A stretch of 43,034 bases of DNA from Euryarchaeota archaeon UBA130 (GTDB lineage: Archaea; Thermoplasmatota; Poseidoniia; Poseidoniales; Thalassarchaeaceae). The notes beneath the pieces are model-generated. The model worked only from the letters and a program-made list of their open reading frames with translations. It was not told the origin of the DNA and did no database searches. Positions 15,699 through 23,730 of this stretch are shown piece by piece. Position numbers and translations under genes: made by a program. Every line of letters starts with the position of its first letter. Position 1 is the stretch's first letter. The stretch spans positions 1 to 43,034 of the forward strand of contig DAVY01000003.1 of NCBI GenBank assembly GCA_002505775.1, given 5' to 3'.

Positions 15699-17054
15699 TT
15701 ACGAATCGCCAATTGCCTTTCTGGCTATTGAGACTGCATTGTCAACAATTTCCCCAGATACTCCGAGATGGCTAGAAGGCAAAAACAAATGATGCAACTC
15801 CTCCTCATGAAAAACATCGCTGATTCTGGTGTCCTCGGAACAGACATCCCTCAGATTCATTCCAGTTTCGAGAGCCTTCATGGATGAACTCCTCATAACT
15901 TCATGGGCCTCGTCTCTAGGCATGCCACTATCCACAAGGGCCAACATAATCTTCTCGGCCATTACAAGGCCATTCTGCGCCTCGATATTCTTGAGCATCC
16001 TGTCTCTATCTACTACAAGTCTAGACATCACACGGTCACATTTTGTGATTATGTCATCAAGTAATATCATTGAGTGTGAGAGGGTGAATCTCTCGGATGA
16101 AGAGTTAGCCAAATCTCTCTCATGCCAGAGTAAGGCATTTTCGTAAGATGGTATAATCATTGATCTAACTATTCTGGCTAATCCGCAGGCATTCTCAGCG
16201 GTTATTGGATTTCTTTTGTGGGCCATGGTCGAAGAACCAACCTGTTTCTCCACATCGAAAGCCTCTGCAACCTCTGCAATCTCGCTTCTTTGTAGATTTC
16301 TAACTTCTTGTAGCACCTTTTCGATACTGGTTGAGACGTTTGCCATCCAACCTACCCACTCGATGTAGCGATCTCTTCCAACTACCTGCGTGGTGGCTAC
16401 GGGAACCTCCAGACCTAGTTCTTGGAGAATAAGACTCTGGAGCTTTAGCGCGTCTTCACCTTGAGCGGCCCCTGTCCCGACAGCTCCCAGGAATTTTCCC
16501 GCTGTTATCCTAGGCCTCATTGTGACTAGCCTCTCAATGTGCCTCCTGAATTCGTCAACCCACACAGCTACCTTCAAACCAAATGTTATGGGAACGGCGG
16601 CTTGACCATGAGTCCTCCCGATCATTATTGTATCTCTCTCCCTTTCTGCAATATCACAAAGGGTCTCTATTAGTGCCTTCAGGGTAGTGATTTGTATTTC
16701 TACACTGTCTTTGATTTGGAGAGCAACGGCAGAATCAACGATGTCATTGCTTGTAGCCCCTAAGTGTATGCACCATCCTGCTTCTCCGGCAGCCTCGGCC
16801 ATGGCTTTAGTAAGGGCCATTATGTCATGTTTGGTTTCTGCTTCGATCTCCTCTACCCGGTCAGCTGTAACGATTCCGGGATCAGATATATCAGCTACCA
16901 TATCGTAGTGCTCGGCGCTGACTCTGCCCATCTTGCAATGAGCCCAAACCAAGGCCCTCTCAACCTCAAGTTGCCTAGAGTGCCTTCCTTCTCTTGACCA
17001 AATCGCTTTGGCCTCATCTCTTCCATATCTGTAGTCCAATGGGGAAACCGACAC
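15699..17054 (-). CDS. purB: Adenylosuccinate lyase
   Basis: Carries out two steps of purine synthesis: SAICAR to AICAR plus fumarate, and adenylosuccinate to AMP plus fumarate. The 451 residues belong to the fumarase/aspartase superfamily. The signature loop GSSTMAHKRNP is complete (catalytic Ser loop with Lys and Asn), and the IMIGRTHGQAAVPITFG segment carries the catalytic histidine. The ATSNDIVDS region binds the substrate. The start is GTG (complement of 17052-17054), giving MSVSPLDYRYG, as in archaeal PurB proteins. It lies 39 bp downstream of dph6 on the same strand and probably shares its transcript. Confidence 0.96.
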   Translation of the reverse strand: MSVSPLDYRYGRDEAKAIWSREGRHSRQLEVERALVWAHCKMGRVSAEHYDMVADISDPGIVTADRVEEIEAETKHDIMALTKAMAEAAGEAGWCIHLGATSNDIVDSAVALQIKDSVEIQITTLKALIETLCDIAERERDTIMIGRTHGQAAVPITFGLKVAVWVDEFRRHIERLVTMRPRITAGKFLGAVGTGAAQGEDALKLQSLILQELGLEVPVATTQVVGRDRYIEWVGWMANVSTSIEKVLQEVRNLQRSEIAEVAEAFDVEKQVGSSTMAHKRNPITAENACGLARIVRSMIIPSYENALLWHERDLANSSSERFTLSHSMILLDDIITKCDRVMSRLVVDRDRMLKNIEAQNGLVMAEKIMLALVDSGMPRDEAHEVMRSSSMKALETGMNLRDVCSEDTRISDVFHEEELHHLFLPSSHLGVSGEIVDNAVSIARKAIGDS

Positions 17055-17093
17055 TATGCCACCGACCCTCGGAGACGCCCTTCCTGTTTGAGG

Positions 17094-17846
17094 CTAGCGA
17101 TTACTGGATAAGTTTCCCGATATTAATTTCCAGGACCCTCTGCCTTTTTCCCAGTGTTTTTCCCCTCTGAGATTAATTGAATCCTTCATGTGCGGTGCAC
17201 TAAGTACTAGGGTCTCGTATTCGCCACCTTCTCCGTCAGCATTAAACCTGAATTTCTCGGACGTTTGGATCAGTTCCTCCACAGCTTCTTCAGTTAATTC
17301 TCTACCAATCCATTCCTCACCAAGTCCGTCCGCAGAAATGGATGATAGCCTTACTTCGAAACCTTCCATAGGGAAACGCCTCATGTGCTCCGAGGGGTCA
17401 TGGTGCCATAGAGGTGAGAATGATTTGATTCCTAGACTGGAACACATTCTGTCCAACCTAGTTCTTTGATAGTCAGACCTTAGAGCTCCGGTGATTAATG
17501 CGTCAATCTCCAGCTCTCCATCATGAAGGATAATGCCAGACCTTTCCCATTTTTCAGGCCAGAATATTTCAAAATCCGCTTGGGGGCTAGTCTCCCCATT
17601 CAACCCCCTTCTAAGATCATTCACCTCCTCCTCAGGCTTACCTCGAGTGGCGATAGGAAGCCACGGAATCCCACAAGAAGAAGATTGGAGGCCTGCAACG
17701 CAAACCCCCTCCATCTGGAACATCATGGAATCGTCACCTGTCACACACAGGGTCACCAAGGCTTTCACATCCCACCCCCTCATCAAAGACCACCACGTTG
17801 CATACGTGGAGTCCTTACCGCCTGAGCACAATACTGCTACCCTCAC
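17094..17846 (-). CDS. dph6: Diphthine-ammonia ligase Dph6
   Basis: Catalyses the last step of diphthamide synthesis on EF-2, ATP-dependent amidation of diphthine. The N-terminus RVAVLCSGGKDSTYATWW carries the PP-loop SGGKDS. The GEGGEYETLVLSAP segment near the C-terminus is the second Dph6 hallmark. The 250-residue length is normal. The frame stays open for 102 more codons upstream, but that stretch runs across psmA. GTG at 17844-17846 (complement) sits exactly at the family N-terminus and is the start chosen. The gene is divergent from psmA with a 100 bp gap and precedes purB. The EF-2 target protein is encoded at 27312-29519. Confidence 0.9.
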   Translation of the reverse strand: MRVAVLCSGGKDSTYATWWSLMRGWDVKALVTLCVTGDDSMMFQMEGVCVAGLQSSSCGIPWLPIATRGKPEEEVNDLRRGLNGETSPQADFEIFWPEKWERSGIILHDGELEIDALITGALRSDYQRTRLDRMCSSLGIKSFSPLWHHDPSEHMRRFPMEGFEVRLSSISADGLGEEWIGRELTEEAVEELIQTSEKFRFNADGEGGEYETLVLSAPHMKDSINLRGEKHWEKGRGSWKLISGNLSSNR

Positions 17847-17908
17847 ACAACAACCGAAACGAACATACCGCTTGAATGCAACGAAGCAAGACCCACTTTC
17901 CAACCAAC

Positions 17909-17918
17909 CTTGATAAGA
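17909..17918 (+). promoter_or_regulatory. TATA-like box upstream of psmA superoperon
   Basis: CTTGATAAGA lies about 33 nt before the psmA ATG in the 100 bp gap shared with divergent dph6. It is a weak match and the best candidate for the promoter of the long psmA to pfdB gene string. Confidence 0.35.
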
Positions 17919-17946
17919 GGCCGATGTTGCAACACAGCTGATTACG

Positions 17947-18654
17947 ATGCAACCGAGCGGACGCGGATACGATTCTTCAGTAGGCACTTTCTCACCAGAC
18001 GGACGACTACACCAAGTCGAGTATGCTCGTGAATCGGTAAAGAGAGGGTCCACAACCGTTGGAGTTAAATTTCGCGATGGAGTAATCTTGATTGTAGCAA
18101 AAAGGATTCCAAGTAAGCTTGTAATCCCAGAATCCATCGAAAAGATGTACAAAATAGACGATCACATCGGAATTACAACATCGGGACTAGTCGCAGATGC
18201 TAGGCAACTTGTAGACAGGGCAAGGGTACAATGCCAGATTAACAAAATGACCTACGGCGACTCCATTGATGTGACAACACTAGTGAAGAAGATGTGTGAC
18301 TACAAGCAATCATTCACTCAATATGGGGGGGCTCGTCCCTTTGGGACTGCTTTGTTAATCGCAGGAGTCGACTCTGAAGGCGCACATCTCTATGAAACAG
18401 ACCCGTCTGGTGCCTATGGGTCATACCACGCAGGAGCAATAGGAAGCGGAAGGAGCGAAGTTATATCCTACTTTGAAGACAAATGGAAGGCCGGTATGAC
18501 GGAAAATGCCGCTGTCAAAATCGGTCTTGAAGCACTATCCCAGACATTCGATGACGGCCTTACTGGTGAATCCGTAGAGATATGCATAATCGATAATTCA
18601 GGATATAGAGAGCTGGGCCCAGAGGATTTGAAGAAGCACATATCCAAGCTCTGA
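17947..18654 (+). CDS. psmA: Proteasome alpha subunit
   Basis: Outer-ring subunit of the 20S proteasome; it controls substrate entry and docks the PAN/Cdc48 ATPases. The N-terminus YDSSVGTFSPDGRLHQVEYA is the conserved gating and H0 helix region; GSTTVGVKFRDGVIL follows, as in all alpha subunits. As expected for alpha, there is no N-terminal catalytic Thr. The 235 residues match the family. The ATG start places the YD gate at residues 8-9. It opens the conserved archaeal superoperon psmA-SBDS-rrp4-rrp41-rrp42-L37Ae-pcc1-pfdB. The beta subunit is not in this window. Confidence 0.97.
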   Translation: MQPSGRGYDSSVGTFSPDGRLHQVEYARESVKRGSTTVGVKFRDGVILIVAKRIPSKLVIPESIEKMYKIDDHIGITTSGLVADARQLVDRARVQCQINKMTYGDSIDVTTLVKKMCDYKQSFTQYGGARPFGTALLIAGVDSEGAHLYETDPSGAYGSYHAGAIGSGRSEVISYFEDKWKAGMTENAAVKIGLEALSQTFDDGLTGESVEICIIDNSGYRELGPEDLKKHISKL

Positions 18655-18703
18655 GAGCGGATATTAGCCATATCTCCTTATGCCTTGGTCACATAGGATG
18701 CAC

Positions 18704-19393
18704 ATGGTCAGCTTGGATGATGCAGTCATTGCGAGACTTGAGAAGGGCGGATCAAGATATGAGATTCTTGTGGATCCAGAACTGGTTGATGCATGGAAAG
18801 AAGACCGTGCTTCCGTAGATATTGACGATTTATTAGCAGTAAGCGAAGTTTGGACAGATTCCAGAAACGGCGAGAGGCCTACCTCCGAGGCATTGGAGAA
18901 GGTTTTCGGAACTATTGATATCCTACACTGTGTTGAAATCATATTGAGACAAGGGTCCATACAACTAACAACTGCGCAAAGAAAGAAGATGGTGAGTGAG
19001 AAAAAACTTCAGATCATAAATGAAATTGCAACCACCGCTACGGACCCAAAAACTAGGATGCCCCACCCGAGAACCAGAATAGAAAACGCCCTCGAGGAGG
19101 CGAGATTTTCCGTGGATCCGTTCAAATCAGTAGAAAGCCAAGTTTCCGATGCAGTGAGGGTTCTGAAACCCCTCATACCTCTGCAATTCATTACGGTAAG
19201 ACTGGCATTCAAAATCCCCGGGCACTCATATGGTGCGGTAAATCAGATTCTGAGGGACGTGATAATGCGACAGGAATGGCTCTCAGATGGCACATGGGCC
19301 TGTATTGTCGAGGTCCCAGGGGGTATGAAGAACGAGCTCATAAGCAAGGTCTCAGGAAGGGCTTCTGAAGCTGAGGTGAAGGAACTTGACTGA
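18704..19393 (+). CDS. sdo1: SBDS/Sdo1 ribosome maturation protein
   Basis: Archaeal homologue of Shwachman-Bodian-Diamond protein, which helps release anti-association factor aIF6 from the large subunit and interacts with EF-2-type GTPases. The sequence MVSLDDAVIARLEKGGSRYE is the family N-terminus, so ATG 18704 is the preferred start; ATGs at 18680 and 18698 are in frame and possible. The central helical domain has TTAQRKKMVSEKKLQIINEIA, and the C-terminal ferredoxin-like domain begins near VESQVSDAVRVLKPLIPL. The 229-residue length is normal. Its place between psmA and rrp4 matches the gene order in many archaea. Confidence 0.95.
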   Translation: MVSLDDAVIARLEKGGSRYEILVDPELVDAWKEDRASVDIDDLLAVSEVWTDSRNGERPTSEALEKVFGTIDILHCVEIILRQGSIQLTTAQRKKMVSEKKLQIINEIATTATDPKTRMPHPRTRIENALEEARFSVDPFKSVESQVSDAVRVLKPLIPLQFITVRLAFKIPGHSYGAVNQILRDVIMRQEWLSDGTWACIVEVPGGMKNELISKVSGRASEAEVKELD

Positions 19394-19424
19394 CTTCTCA
19401 CCGTAGGTGTTAACATCAACGGTT

Positions 19425-20126
19425 ATGAATAGTAGGCCGGTCGGCCAGCTCGATAACATGAGTAATGAGAGCAACGCGGACGGACCGCGAAACTCACGAC
19501 GATCCCCCGTCGTCGTGCCAGGAGAAGACCTGGGGCCATCAGAGGGGGTTGAAGCTGGACATGGCGTTTTAGTCGTCGGTGACAGAGTCAAATCAACGAA
19601 ACAAGGAAGAATGAATAGGAAGGGTAACACAATATCAGTTAGCCCCCTCCACACAAAATATATGCCCAGGCCTGGCGATTTGGTGATAGGCCATATAGAA
19701 GGGTGTACGAACAACATCTGGTTCGTCGACATAGGCGCGCCATTCAATTCAATACTCCCGATGAGCCTAGGTCCTTCGAAAGTTGAATTCGGAGGAACAA
19801 GGAAAGTTCTAGACATAGGCGACTCAATACTTTGCAGAGTGCAAGAAGTCGAGGAAACCCACCAGAGCGTGGTTACAATGAAGGGCATGGGCCTTAGGAA
19901 GATTCGCTCAGGGGCCCTTGATGAATTGGACCCACATCTACTAGGCCACCTGATTGGAAAGGGTGGCTCTTTCCTGAGAGCCATGAAGATGGAAACCGAT
20001 TGCAGGATAGTCGTAACCGACAACGGACGCCTTTGGATAGATGGGGATTTGGAGAACATATTAGAGGTCAGAAAGAGGATTGAAAACATATCCTCCGATG
20101 CTAGGATAGTAGGAGTTGGTGCTTGA
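19425..20126 (+). CDS. rrp4: Exosome RNA-binding cap subunit Rrp4
   Basis: S1/KH-domain cap protein that feeds RNA into the Rrp41-Rrp42 ring of the archaeal exosome. Domains in order: an N-terminal domain with VVVPGEDL and GHGVLVVGDRV; an S1 domain with the RPGDLVIGHIEG strand and FVDIGAPFNSILPMS; and a KH domain with the GxxG loop HLIGKGGSFLRAM. The start is uncertain: GTG 19407, ATG 19425 or ATG 19458 are in frame, and the first ~40 residues are poorly conserved and charged. The stop TGA overlaps the rrp41 ATG (TGATG), a sign of translational coupling. Function is assigned from family and operon. Confidence 0.94.
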   Translation: MNSRPVGQLDNMSNESNADGPRNSRRSPVVVPGEDLGPSEGVEAGHGVLVVGDRVKSTKQGRMNRKGNTISVSPLHTKYMPRPGDLVIGHIEGCTNNIWFVDIGAPFNSILPMSLGPSKVEFGGTRKVLDIGDSILCRVQEVEETHQSVVTMKGMGLRKIRSGALDELDPHLLGHLIGKGGSFLRAMKMETDCRIVVTDNGRLWIDGDLENILEVRKRIENISSDARIVGVGA

Positions 20127-20842
20127 TGGGTGGATACGGAGATGTACAAATGATAGATGAGAATGGCCTTAGGATGGATGGCAGAAAGCCAGGTGACGTC
20201 AGGCCTATCACGATTGAGACGGGTGTTGTCCCAGTAGCAGACGGCTCATGCAGGATGGTTTGGGGTACTAATGAGGCCATAGTGGCAGTCTACGGCCCAA
20301 TGGAGGCCCACCCAAGGAAGATTCAAAGGCAAGACAGAGCAGTAATCGACGTTGCCTACAATATGGCTCCTTTCTCAACTACGGACAGAATTAGACCGGG
20401 CTTCAACAGAAGGAGCAGGGAAATCAGTAAAGTCACAAAAGATGCCTTGGAAAGCGTCGTTTTACTAGAGCTCTACCCCAGATCCAAGATCAGAGTTAGC
20501 ATAGAAATTATTTCAGCTGAGGCAGGAACAAGATGCGTAGGCCTCACTGCAGCATCCGTAGCGCTTGCCGATGCAGGGATACCGATGACAGATATGGTGG
20601 TAAGTGTGGCAAGTGGAAAGGTCAATGATGTAGTCGTCTGTGACCTTAACAAAGAGGAGGACAATTACGGGGAAGCCGATTTGCCAATGGGTATACTTCC
20701 CAACACTGGGGAATTGGTTTTCCTTCAGATGGACGGCGATTTATCACCAGATGAATTCAAGCAGGCTTGGGACTACAATGTGGATGCAGCAATGCAGGTT
20801 CACAAACTGATGGTCGAGGCCCTCAAGGGAGGTGCGAACTAA
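20126..20842 (+). CDS. rrp41: Exosome catalytic subunit Rrp41
   Basis: Phosphorolytic RNase PH-type subunit, which forms the hexameric exosome ring with Rrp42 and carries the active site. The 238 residues show RMDGRKPGDVRPITIETGVV at the N-terminus, the RNA-binding RPGFNRRSREISK region with paired arginines, and AEAGTRCVGLTAASVALADAG. The catalytic acidic pair lies in VCDLNKEEDNYGEADLPMG. These catalytic residues separate it from Rrp42. ATG 20126 overlaps the rrp4 stop; a TTG at 20123 is in frame but unlikely. The gene ends in TAATG, overlapping the rrp42 start by 1 nt. Confidence 0.96.
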   Translation: MGGYGDVQMIDENGLRMDGRKPGDVRPITIETGVVPVADGSCRMVWGTNEAIVAVYGPMEAHPRKIQRQDRAVIDVAYNMAPFSTTDRIRPGFNRRSREISKVTKDALESVVLLELYPRSKIRVSIEIISAEAGTRCVGLTAASVALADAGIPMTDMVVSVASGKVNDVVVCDLNKEEDNYGEADLPMGILPNTGELVFLQMDGDLSPDEFKQAWDYNVDAAMQVHKLMVEALKGGAN

Positions 20843-21615
20843 TGAGTGCACCAATAGTCCCAAATCTCCTCAGGGACCACCTATCGGATTTGGCAATGAA
20901 TGACGCCCGATTAGATGGCAGAGGGCAATACCAGGGCCGTGAGATAAAGCTCGAAACGGGAATTCTGCCAAGGGCCGAAGGATCCGCCAGAGTCACCATG
21001 GGCAACACCATAGTATTAGCAGGTGTGAAATTCCAGCTAATGACTCCCTATCCTGATAGGCCAAACCAGGGTGGTTTGATGTGTTCCTGTGAAGTAAGGC
21101 CAATTGCTGGCAGACATTGGGAGGCAGGTCCACCAAGTCCCGAGTCAATCGAACTTGGGAGAGTTGTAGACAGGGGAATCAGGGAATCCGGATGTATCGA
21201 TGTGGATGATTTGTGTATTATACCAGGAGAAAAGGCGTGGCAGGTAATCCTAGACTTGCATGCCATTTCTGACGATGGTAATCTCTTTGATGCCTTTGCG
21301 TTGGCTGGAATTGCAGCCCTAAGGTCTGCAATCATCCCAGCTGAGAAGTTTGAGGTAGGCCAAGACTCCCCTCTAAAGGTCTCTAAGAAGCCCATAATGT
21401 GCTCATATCACAAGGTGGGCGGAAGGTTCGTCTACGATGCGTCGTACAAAGAGGAATTAGGAGGAGACGAAAGGATCCACATCACCCTTGGTGATGACGA
21501 TCATGTGCACTCTCTCCAAAAGGGTCTAAAGGGAATCTTCACGGCAGATGAGTTTGCAGACATAATGGAGCATGCCAAGAAGAGATGTGCCGAATTAAGA
21601 GAATTGATGGACTAG
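20842..21615 (+). CDS. rrp42: Exosome structural subunit Rrp42
   Basis: RNase PH-fold partner of Rrp41 in the exosome ring; inactive itself but needed for RNA binding. The 257-residue protein starts at ATG 20842 (the frame is open further upstream inside rrp41, which is overlap only). Visible family features: DARLDGRGQYQGREIKLETG, VTMGNTIVLAGVKFQL, the SPESIELGRVVDRGIRESG segment and the DLHAISDDGNLFDAFALAGI strand-helix. The last part carries the IHITLGDDDHVHSLQKG stretch. The catalytic DLNKEEDNYGEAD-type motif of Rrp41 is absent, as expected. An 11 nt gap with GGTGAT leads to L37Ae. Confidence 0.95.
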   Translation: MSAPIVPNLLRDHLSDLAMNDARLDGRGQYQGREIKLETGILPRAEGSARVTMGNTIVLAGVKFQLMTPYPDRPNQGGLMCSCEVRPIAGRHWEAGPPSPESIELGRVVDRGIRESGCIDVDDLCIIPGEKAWQVILDLHAISDDGNLFDAFALAGIAALRSAIIPAEKFEVGQDSPLKVSKKPIMCSYHKVGGRFVYDASYKEELGGDERIHITLGDDDHVHSLQKGLKGIFTADEFADIMEHAKKRCAELRELMD

Positions 21616-21625
21616 AGGTGATTTT

Positions 21626-21994
21626 ATGGCAAAAAGAACTCAAAAAGCAGGACTTACAGCTAGATTCGGATCTAGATACGGAGTCAGCGTAAGGAGAAGG
21701 GCTGGATCGGCCCTGAGGAAGAAGTCCAAGGAATACACATGCCCATCATGCCAGTACCAGAAGGTAAGGAGGAAGGCCGCGGGGATCTGGGAGTGCAGGA
21801 AGTGTGGGCACACATTCACCGGAGGCGTGTGGGAACCATTCACAAGAGCATCGGATGCTAACAATAGGGTAGTCAGGAGATCCATGGAAGGGGCTACTGC
21901 AACTGACATGGCCGTGATCGCCCAGCAGGCAGCCTTGGAATTTGAGAGAAAAATCGTGGAGGCAGAAGAAGTTGCCGACTCAGAGGAAGAATGA
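21626..21994 (+). CDS. rpl37ae: Large ribosomal subunit protein L37Ae (eL43)
   Basis: Zinc-ribbon ribosomal protein shared by archaea and eukaryotes. The N-terminus MAKRTQKAGLTARFGSRYG and the zinc ribbon CPSC...CRKC (residues ~39-60) are characteristic. GGTGAT sits 4 nt before the ATG, a clear ribosome binding site. The protein is 122 residues, about 30 more than usual. The extra is an acidic C-terminal tail, EFERKIVEAEEVADSEEE. In many archaea the next gene is the RNA polymerase subunit RpoP; here it is missing and pcc1 follows directly. Confidence 0.95.
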   Translation: MAKRTQKAGLTARFGSRYGVSVRRRAGSALRKKSKEYTCPSCQYQKVRRKAAGIWECRKCGHTFTGGVWEPFTRASDANNRVVRRSMEGATATDMAVIAQQAALEFERKIVEAEEVADSEEE

Positions 21995-22214
21995 GGGAAG
22001 TATTTCCCTGTCATTGAAATTCTCACACCCTCACGCAGAGCACATTGCAAGCGGACTTCGGACAGAATCAGACTATACTCATTCAGGTGAGAGAATTTCG
22101 ATAGCCCTCACAGCAGGAACCTTCTCCGACCTTAGGGCTATTTGGAACTCGACAATGAGGGGCGTGATTGCCTCAGAGCAAGCTTTGAATGCAATAACTG
22201 GACAGGATGATTAA
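21942..22214 (+). CDS. pcc1: KEOPS complex subunit Pcc1 (start uncertain)
   Basis: Small dimerisation subunit of KEOPS, the complex that makes the t6A modification on ANN-reading tRNAs. The conserved part, ISLSLKFSHPHAEHIASGLR to FSDLRAIWNSTMRGVIASE, has the beta-alpha-beta Pcc1 layout and ends in NAITGQDD. It begins around 22002. No ATG or GTG precedes it in frame: the only in-frame options are TTG at 21942 or TTG at 21972 inside the L37Ae gene, or a rarer start such as ATT/CTG right after the L37Ae stop. The true protein is probably about 70-80 residues. It sits between L37Ae and prefoldin beta, as in other archaeal superoperons. Confidence 0.8.
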   Translation: MREKSWRQKKLPTQRKNEGSISLSLKFSHPHAEHIASGLRTESDYTHSGERISIALTAGTFSDLRAIWNSTMRGVIASEQALNAITGQDD

Positions 22215-22539
22215 TATGAATTCGAACAATGAAGTTGCTGAGGCTCTGAAGGCAGTCGCTCAGGAATTACAGTCTACACTAGCACAGATACAAAGTGTCA
22301 CAACCCAGCTAAGTGAGATATCAATAACATTGGACGCCCTGTCTAAGCAAGATCCAGAAAAGCCGGTTTACAGAGCAATTGGGAGTTTACTGCTGGAAGT
22401 TGGGGACAGAGATTCAATAAAGGACGATTTAGAGGCTTCCATGATAGCACTTCAAGAACACATGGATAGGCTTTCTTCTAGGGAAAATGACCTGCGGAAG
22501 AAGTATGATGACCTTGTAACAGCTTACGAAACACAGTGA
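22207..22539 (+). CDS. pfdB: Prefoldin beta subunit
   Basis: Subunit of the archaeal jellyfish-shaped prefoldin chaperone that hands unfolded proteins to the thermosome. The 110 residues show the family pattern: a first coiled-coil helix (about 8-45, EALKAVAQELQSTLAQIQSV), a beta-hairpin region with PEKPVYRAIGSLLLEV, and a second long helix from about residue 70 to the end. In-frame ATGs at 22207 and 22216 compete. The GGATGAT just before 22216 fits a ribosome binding site, so the shorter form may be real. It overlaps pcc1 and its own stop overlaps the next start (GTGA). Confidence 0.93.
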   Translation: MINMNSNNEVAEALKAVAQELQSTLAQIQSVTTQLSEISITLDALSKQDPEKPVYRAIGSLLLEVGDRDSIKDDLEASMIALQEHMDRLSSRENDLRKKYDDLVTAYETQ

Positions 22540-23372
22540 GAAGCATGCCAAATGAAGAAAATCGTAGTGAACTCGGCGCCCTTTTGGAGTCCATGCTCTC
22601 CCTCCTGGCGGATGGTGATACTGAACAGGCAAAGCAAATTTCGGAAGAAGTCCTGAATAGGTCCAGATCAGGTCCTGACCGCGACCACCTGATAGAGGCT
22701 AGGGTAAGGCTGGAAAGAGCGCTGATAGGACTTGTCCCAACAGATGACATAGGGGGTGAATTAAGGTGGTGCGTTGATAGGTTTAACGCCATTTCTAGGG
22801 GCTCTTCATTACACGGTCTCGCTTTACTAAATCTGGCTACATGGCATGCTAACAGAGGAGAGTTGATGATGTCCCTTGCCACTCACTCTGAGATCTCCCT
22901 GAATAATGGCCACCCTATTGATATCAAATCATTATCAAGAATAGAGGTCGGTAGGATTCTTTTGTCTATGGGCGACTACGCTCCAGCAAAGAGGCATCTA
23001 TGGTCGGCTAGGTGTGGTTTCATGGAGTCAGACATGGTCCCTGAAGCTGTTACCGCATCCCTTGAGTGGCTAGACCTTGCCTTAGATGAAATAGATGAGG
23101 ACTCTCCCACAATGTCTGCAATACTAGAGAATGCCAGTCCGAGGGAGGGGCCAGGAAACAGCCAAACACCCTCTAATCCGAGTGACATTGCGGATGTGGT
23201 GGAATACCTTTTCCCATTACTTTGCAATGATCTCTCCGGTCAGTCAAGAATTGACTTGGGTCTAATTCTGGAGGCTTCGGAAAAATTAGACAGGCCAATA
23301 TGGAAAAACGCGCTGGAAGCTAGAAAGGAAGAAATTCAGGATTCAAGGGTCTTGGATGTACTCCAGTCGTGA
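22536..23372 (+). CDS. Helical-repeat (TPR-like) protein of unknown function
   Basis: 278 residues from a GTG overlapping the pfdB stop; ATG at 22545 is an alternative start. The sequence is a string of amphipathic helices spaced like tetratricopeptide repeats: LESMLSLLADGDTEQAKQIS, then ALLNLATWHANRGELMMSL, then VGRILLSMGDYAPAKRHL. The GDxxxA turn is typical of TPR. After a proline/serine linker near residue 215, a final helical section follows. There is no signal peptide or catalytic motif. As the last gene of the proteasome/exosome string it may be a scaffold, but no partner can be named. Its 3' end overlaps the convergent NUDIX gene by 37 bp, the largest overlap in the window. Confidence 0.75.
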   Translation: MRSMPNEENRSELGALLESMLSLLADGDTEQAKQISEEVLNRSRSGPDRDHLIEARVRLERALIGLVPTDDIGGELRWCVDRFNAISRGSSLHGLALLNLATWHANRGELMMSLATHSEISLNNGHPIDIKSLSRIEVGRILLSMGDYAPAKRHLWSARCGFMESDMVPEAVTASLEWLDLALDEIDEDSPTMSAILENASPREGPGNSQTPSNPSDIADVVEYLFPLLCNDLSGQSRIDLGLILEASEKLDRPIWKNALEARKEEIQDSRVLDVLQS

Positions 23373-23728
23373 TTTCTAATTTTTTCAAGCTCCTCTTCTT
23401 CCCATGCTAGTCTAGTGGGCGGTTCTAGGCACCAGCCAACCTCGATTATTGAAGGGTCCAATGAGTCCCATGGCTCAGGGTTTGGGGAATTTTCGACTTC
23501 AATTAAAACCACAACTCCTCCTTCAATGATACCCTCATCATACCTAATCGCGGTTCCAAGTAATCCTGTTTCTTCGTAAAGCTCCCTCAAGGCGGCTATG
23601 TCAAAATCCTCATTTTCAGAAATCTCACCACCCGGAAGCTCCCAGCCCCTATTCTTGTTGAGGACCATAATCCAAGGTTTCTCGTCCACAAGGCCCTTTT
23701 TGGAGTATACCCAACACACAACAAACAC
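23336..23728 (-). CDS. NUDIX hydrolase
   Basis: A 130-residue protein with a complete Nudix box: GGEISENEDFDIAALREL followed by YEETGL, the G-x5-E-x7-REUxEExGU pattern that binds metal and hydrolyses nucleoside diphosphates linked to another group. The N-terminal strand (MFVVCWVY) and the WELPGG entry to the box are normal. The substrate cannot be predicted. The start is GTG at 23726-23728 (complement), 2 nt after the stop of the helical-repeat gene upstream, so it is the last gene of the ubiD-repeat-NUDIX operon. Confidence 0.88.
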   Translation of the reverse strand: MFVVCWVYSKKGLVDEKPWIMVLNKNRGWELPGGEISENEDFDIAALRELYEETGLLGTAIRYDEGIIEGGVVVLIEVENSPNPEPWDSLDPSIIEVGWCLEPPTRLAWEEEELEKIRNHDWSTSKTLES

Positions 23729-23730
23729 TA

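Noticed and set aside
17847..18152. N-terminal extension of the Dph6 frame
   Set aside because: It runs across the psmA start and promoter. The family N-terminus begins at GTG 17844-17846, immediately before the PP-loop.
19352..20149. 265-codon open frame on the minus strand
   Set aside because: It lies antisense across the whole of rrp4, whose S1 and KH domains are clear. The translation is low-complexity and shows no family motif.
20767..20841. Upstream extension of the Rrp42 frame inside rrp41
   Set aside because: The TAATG overlap at 20840-20844 gives a normal coupled start, and the upstream part has no Rrp42 similarity.
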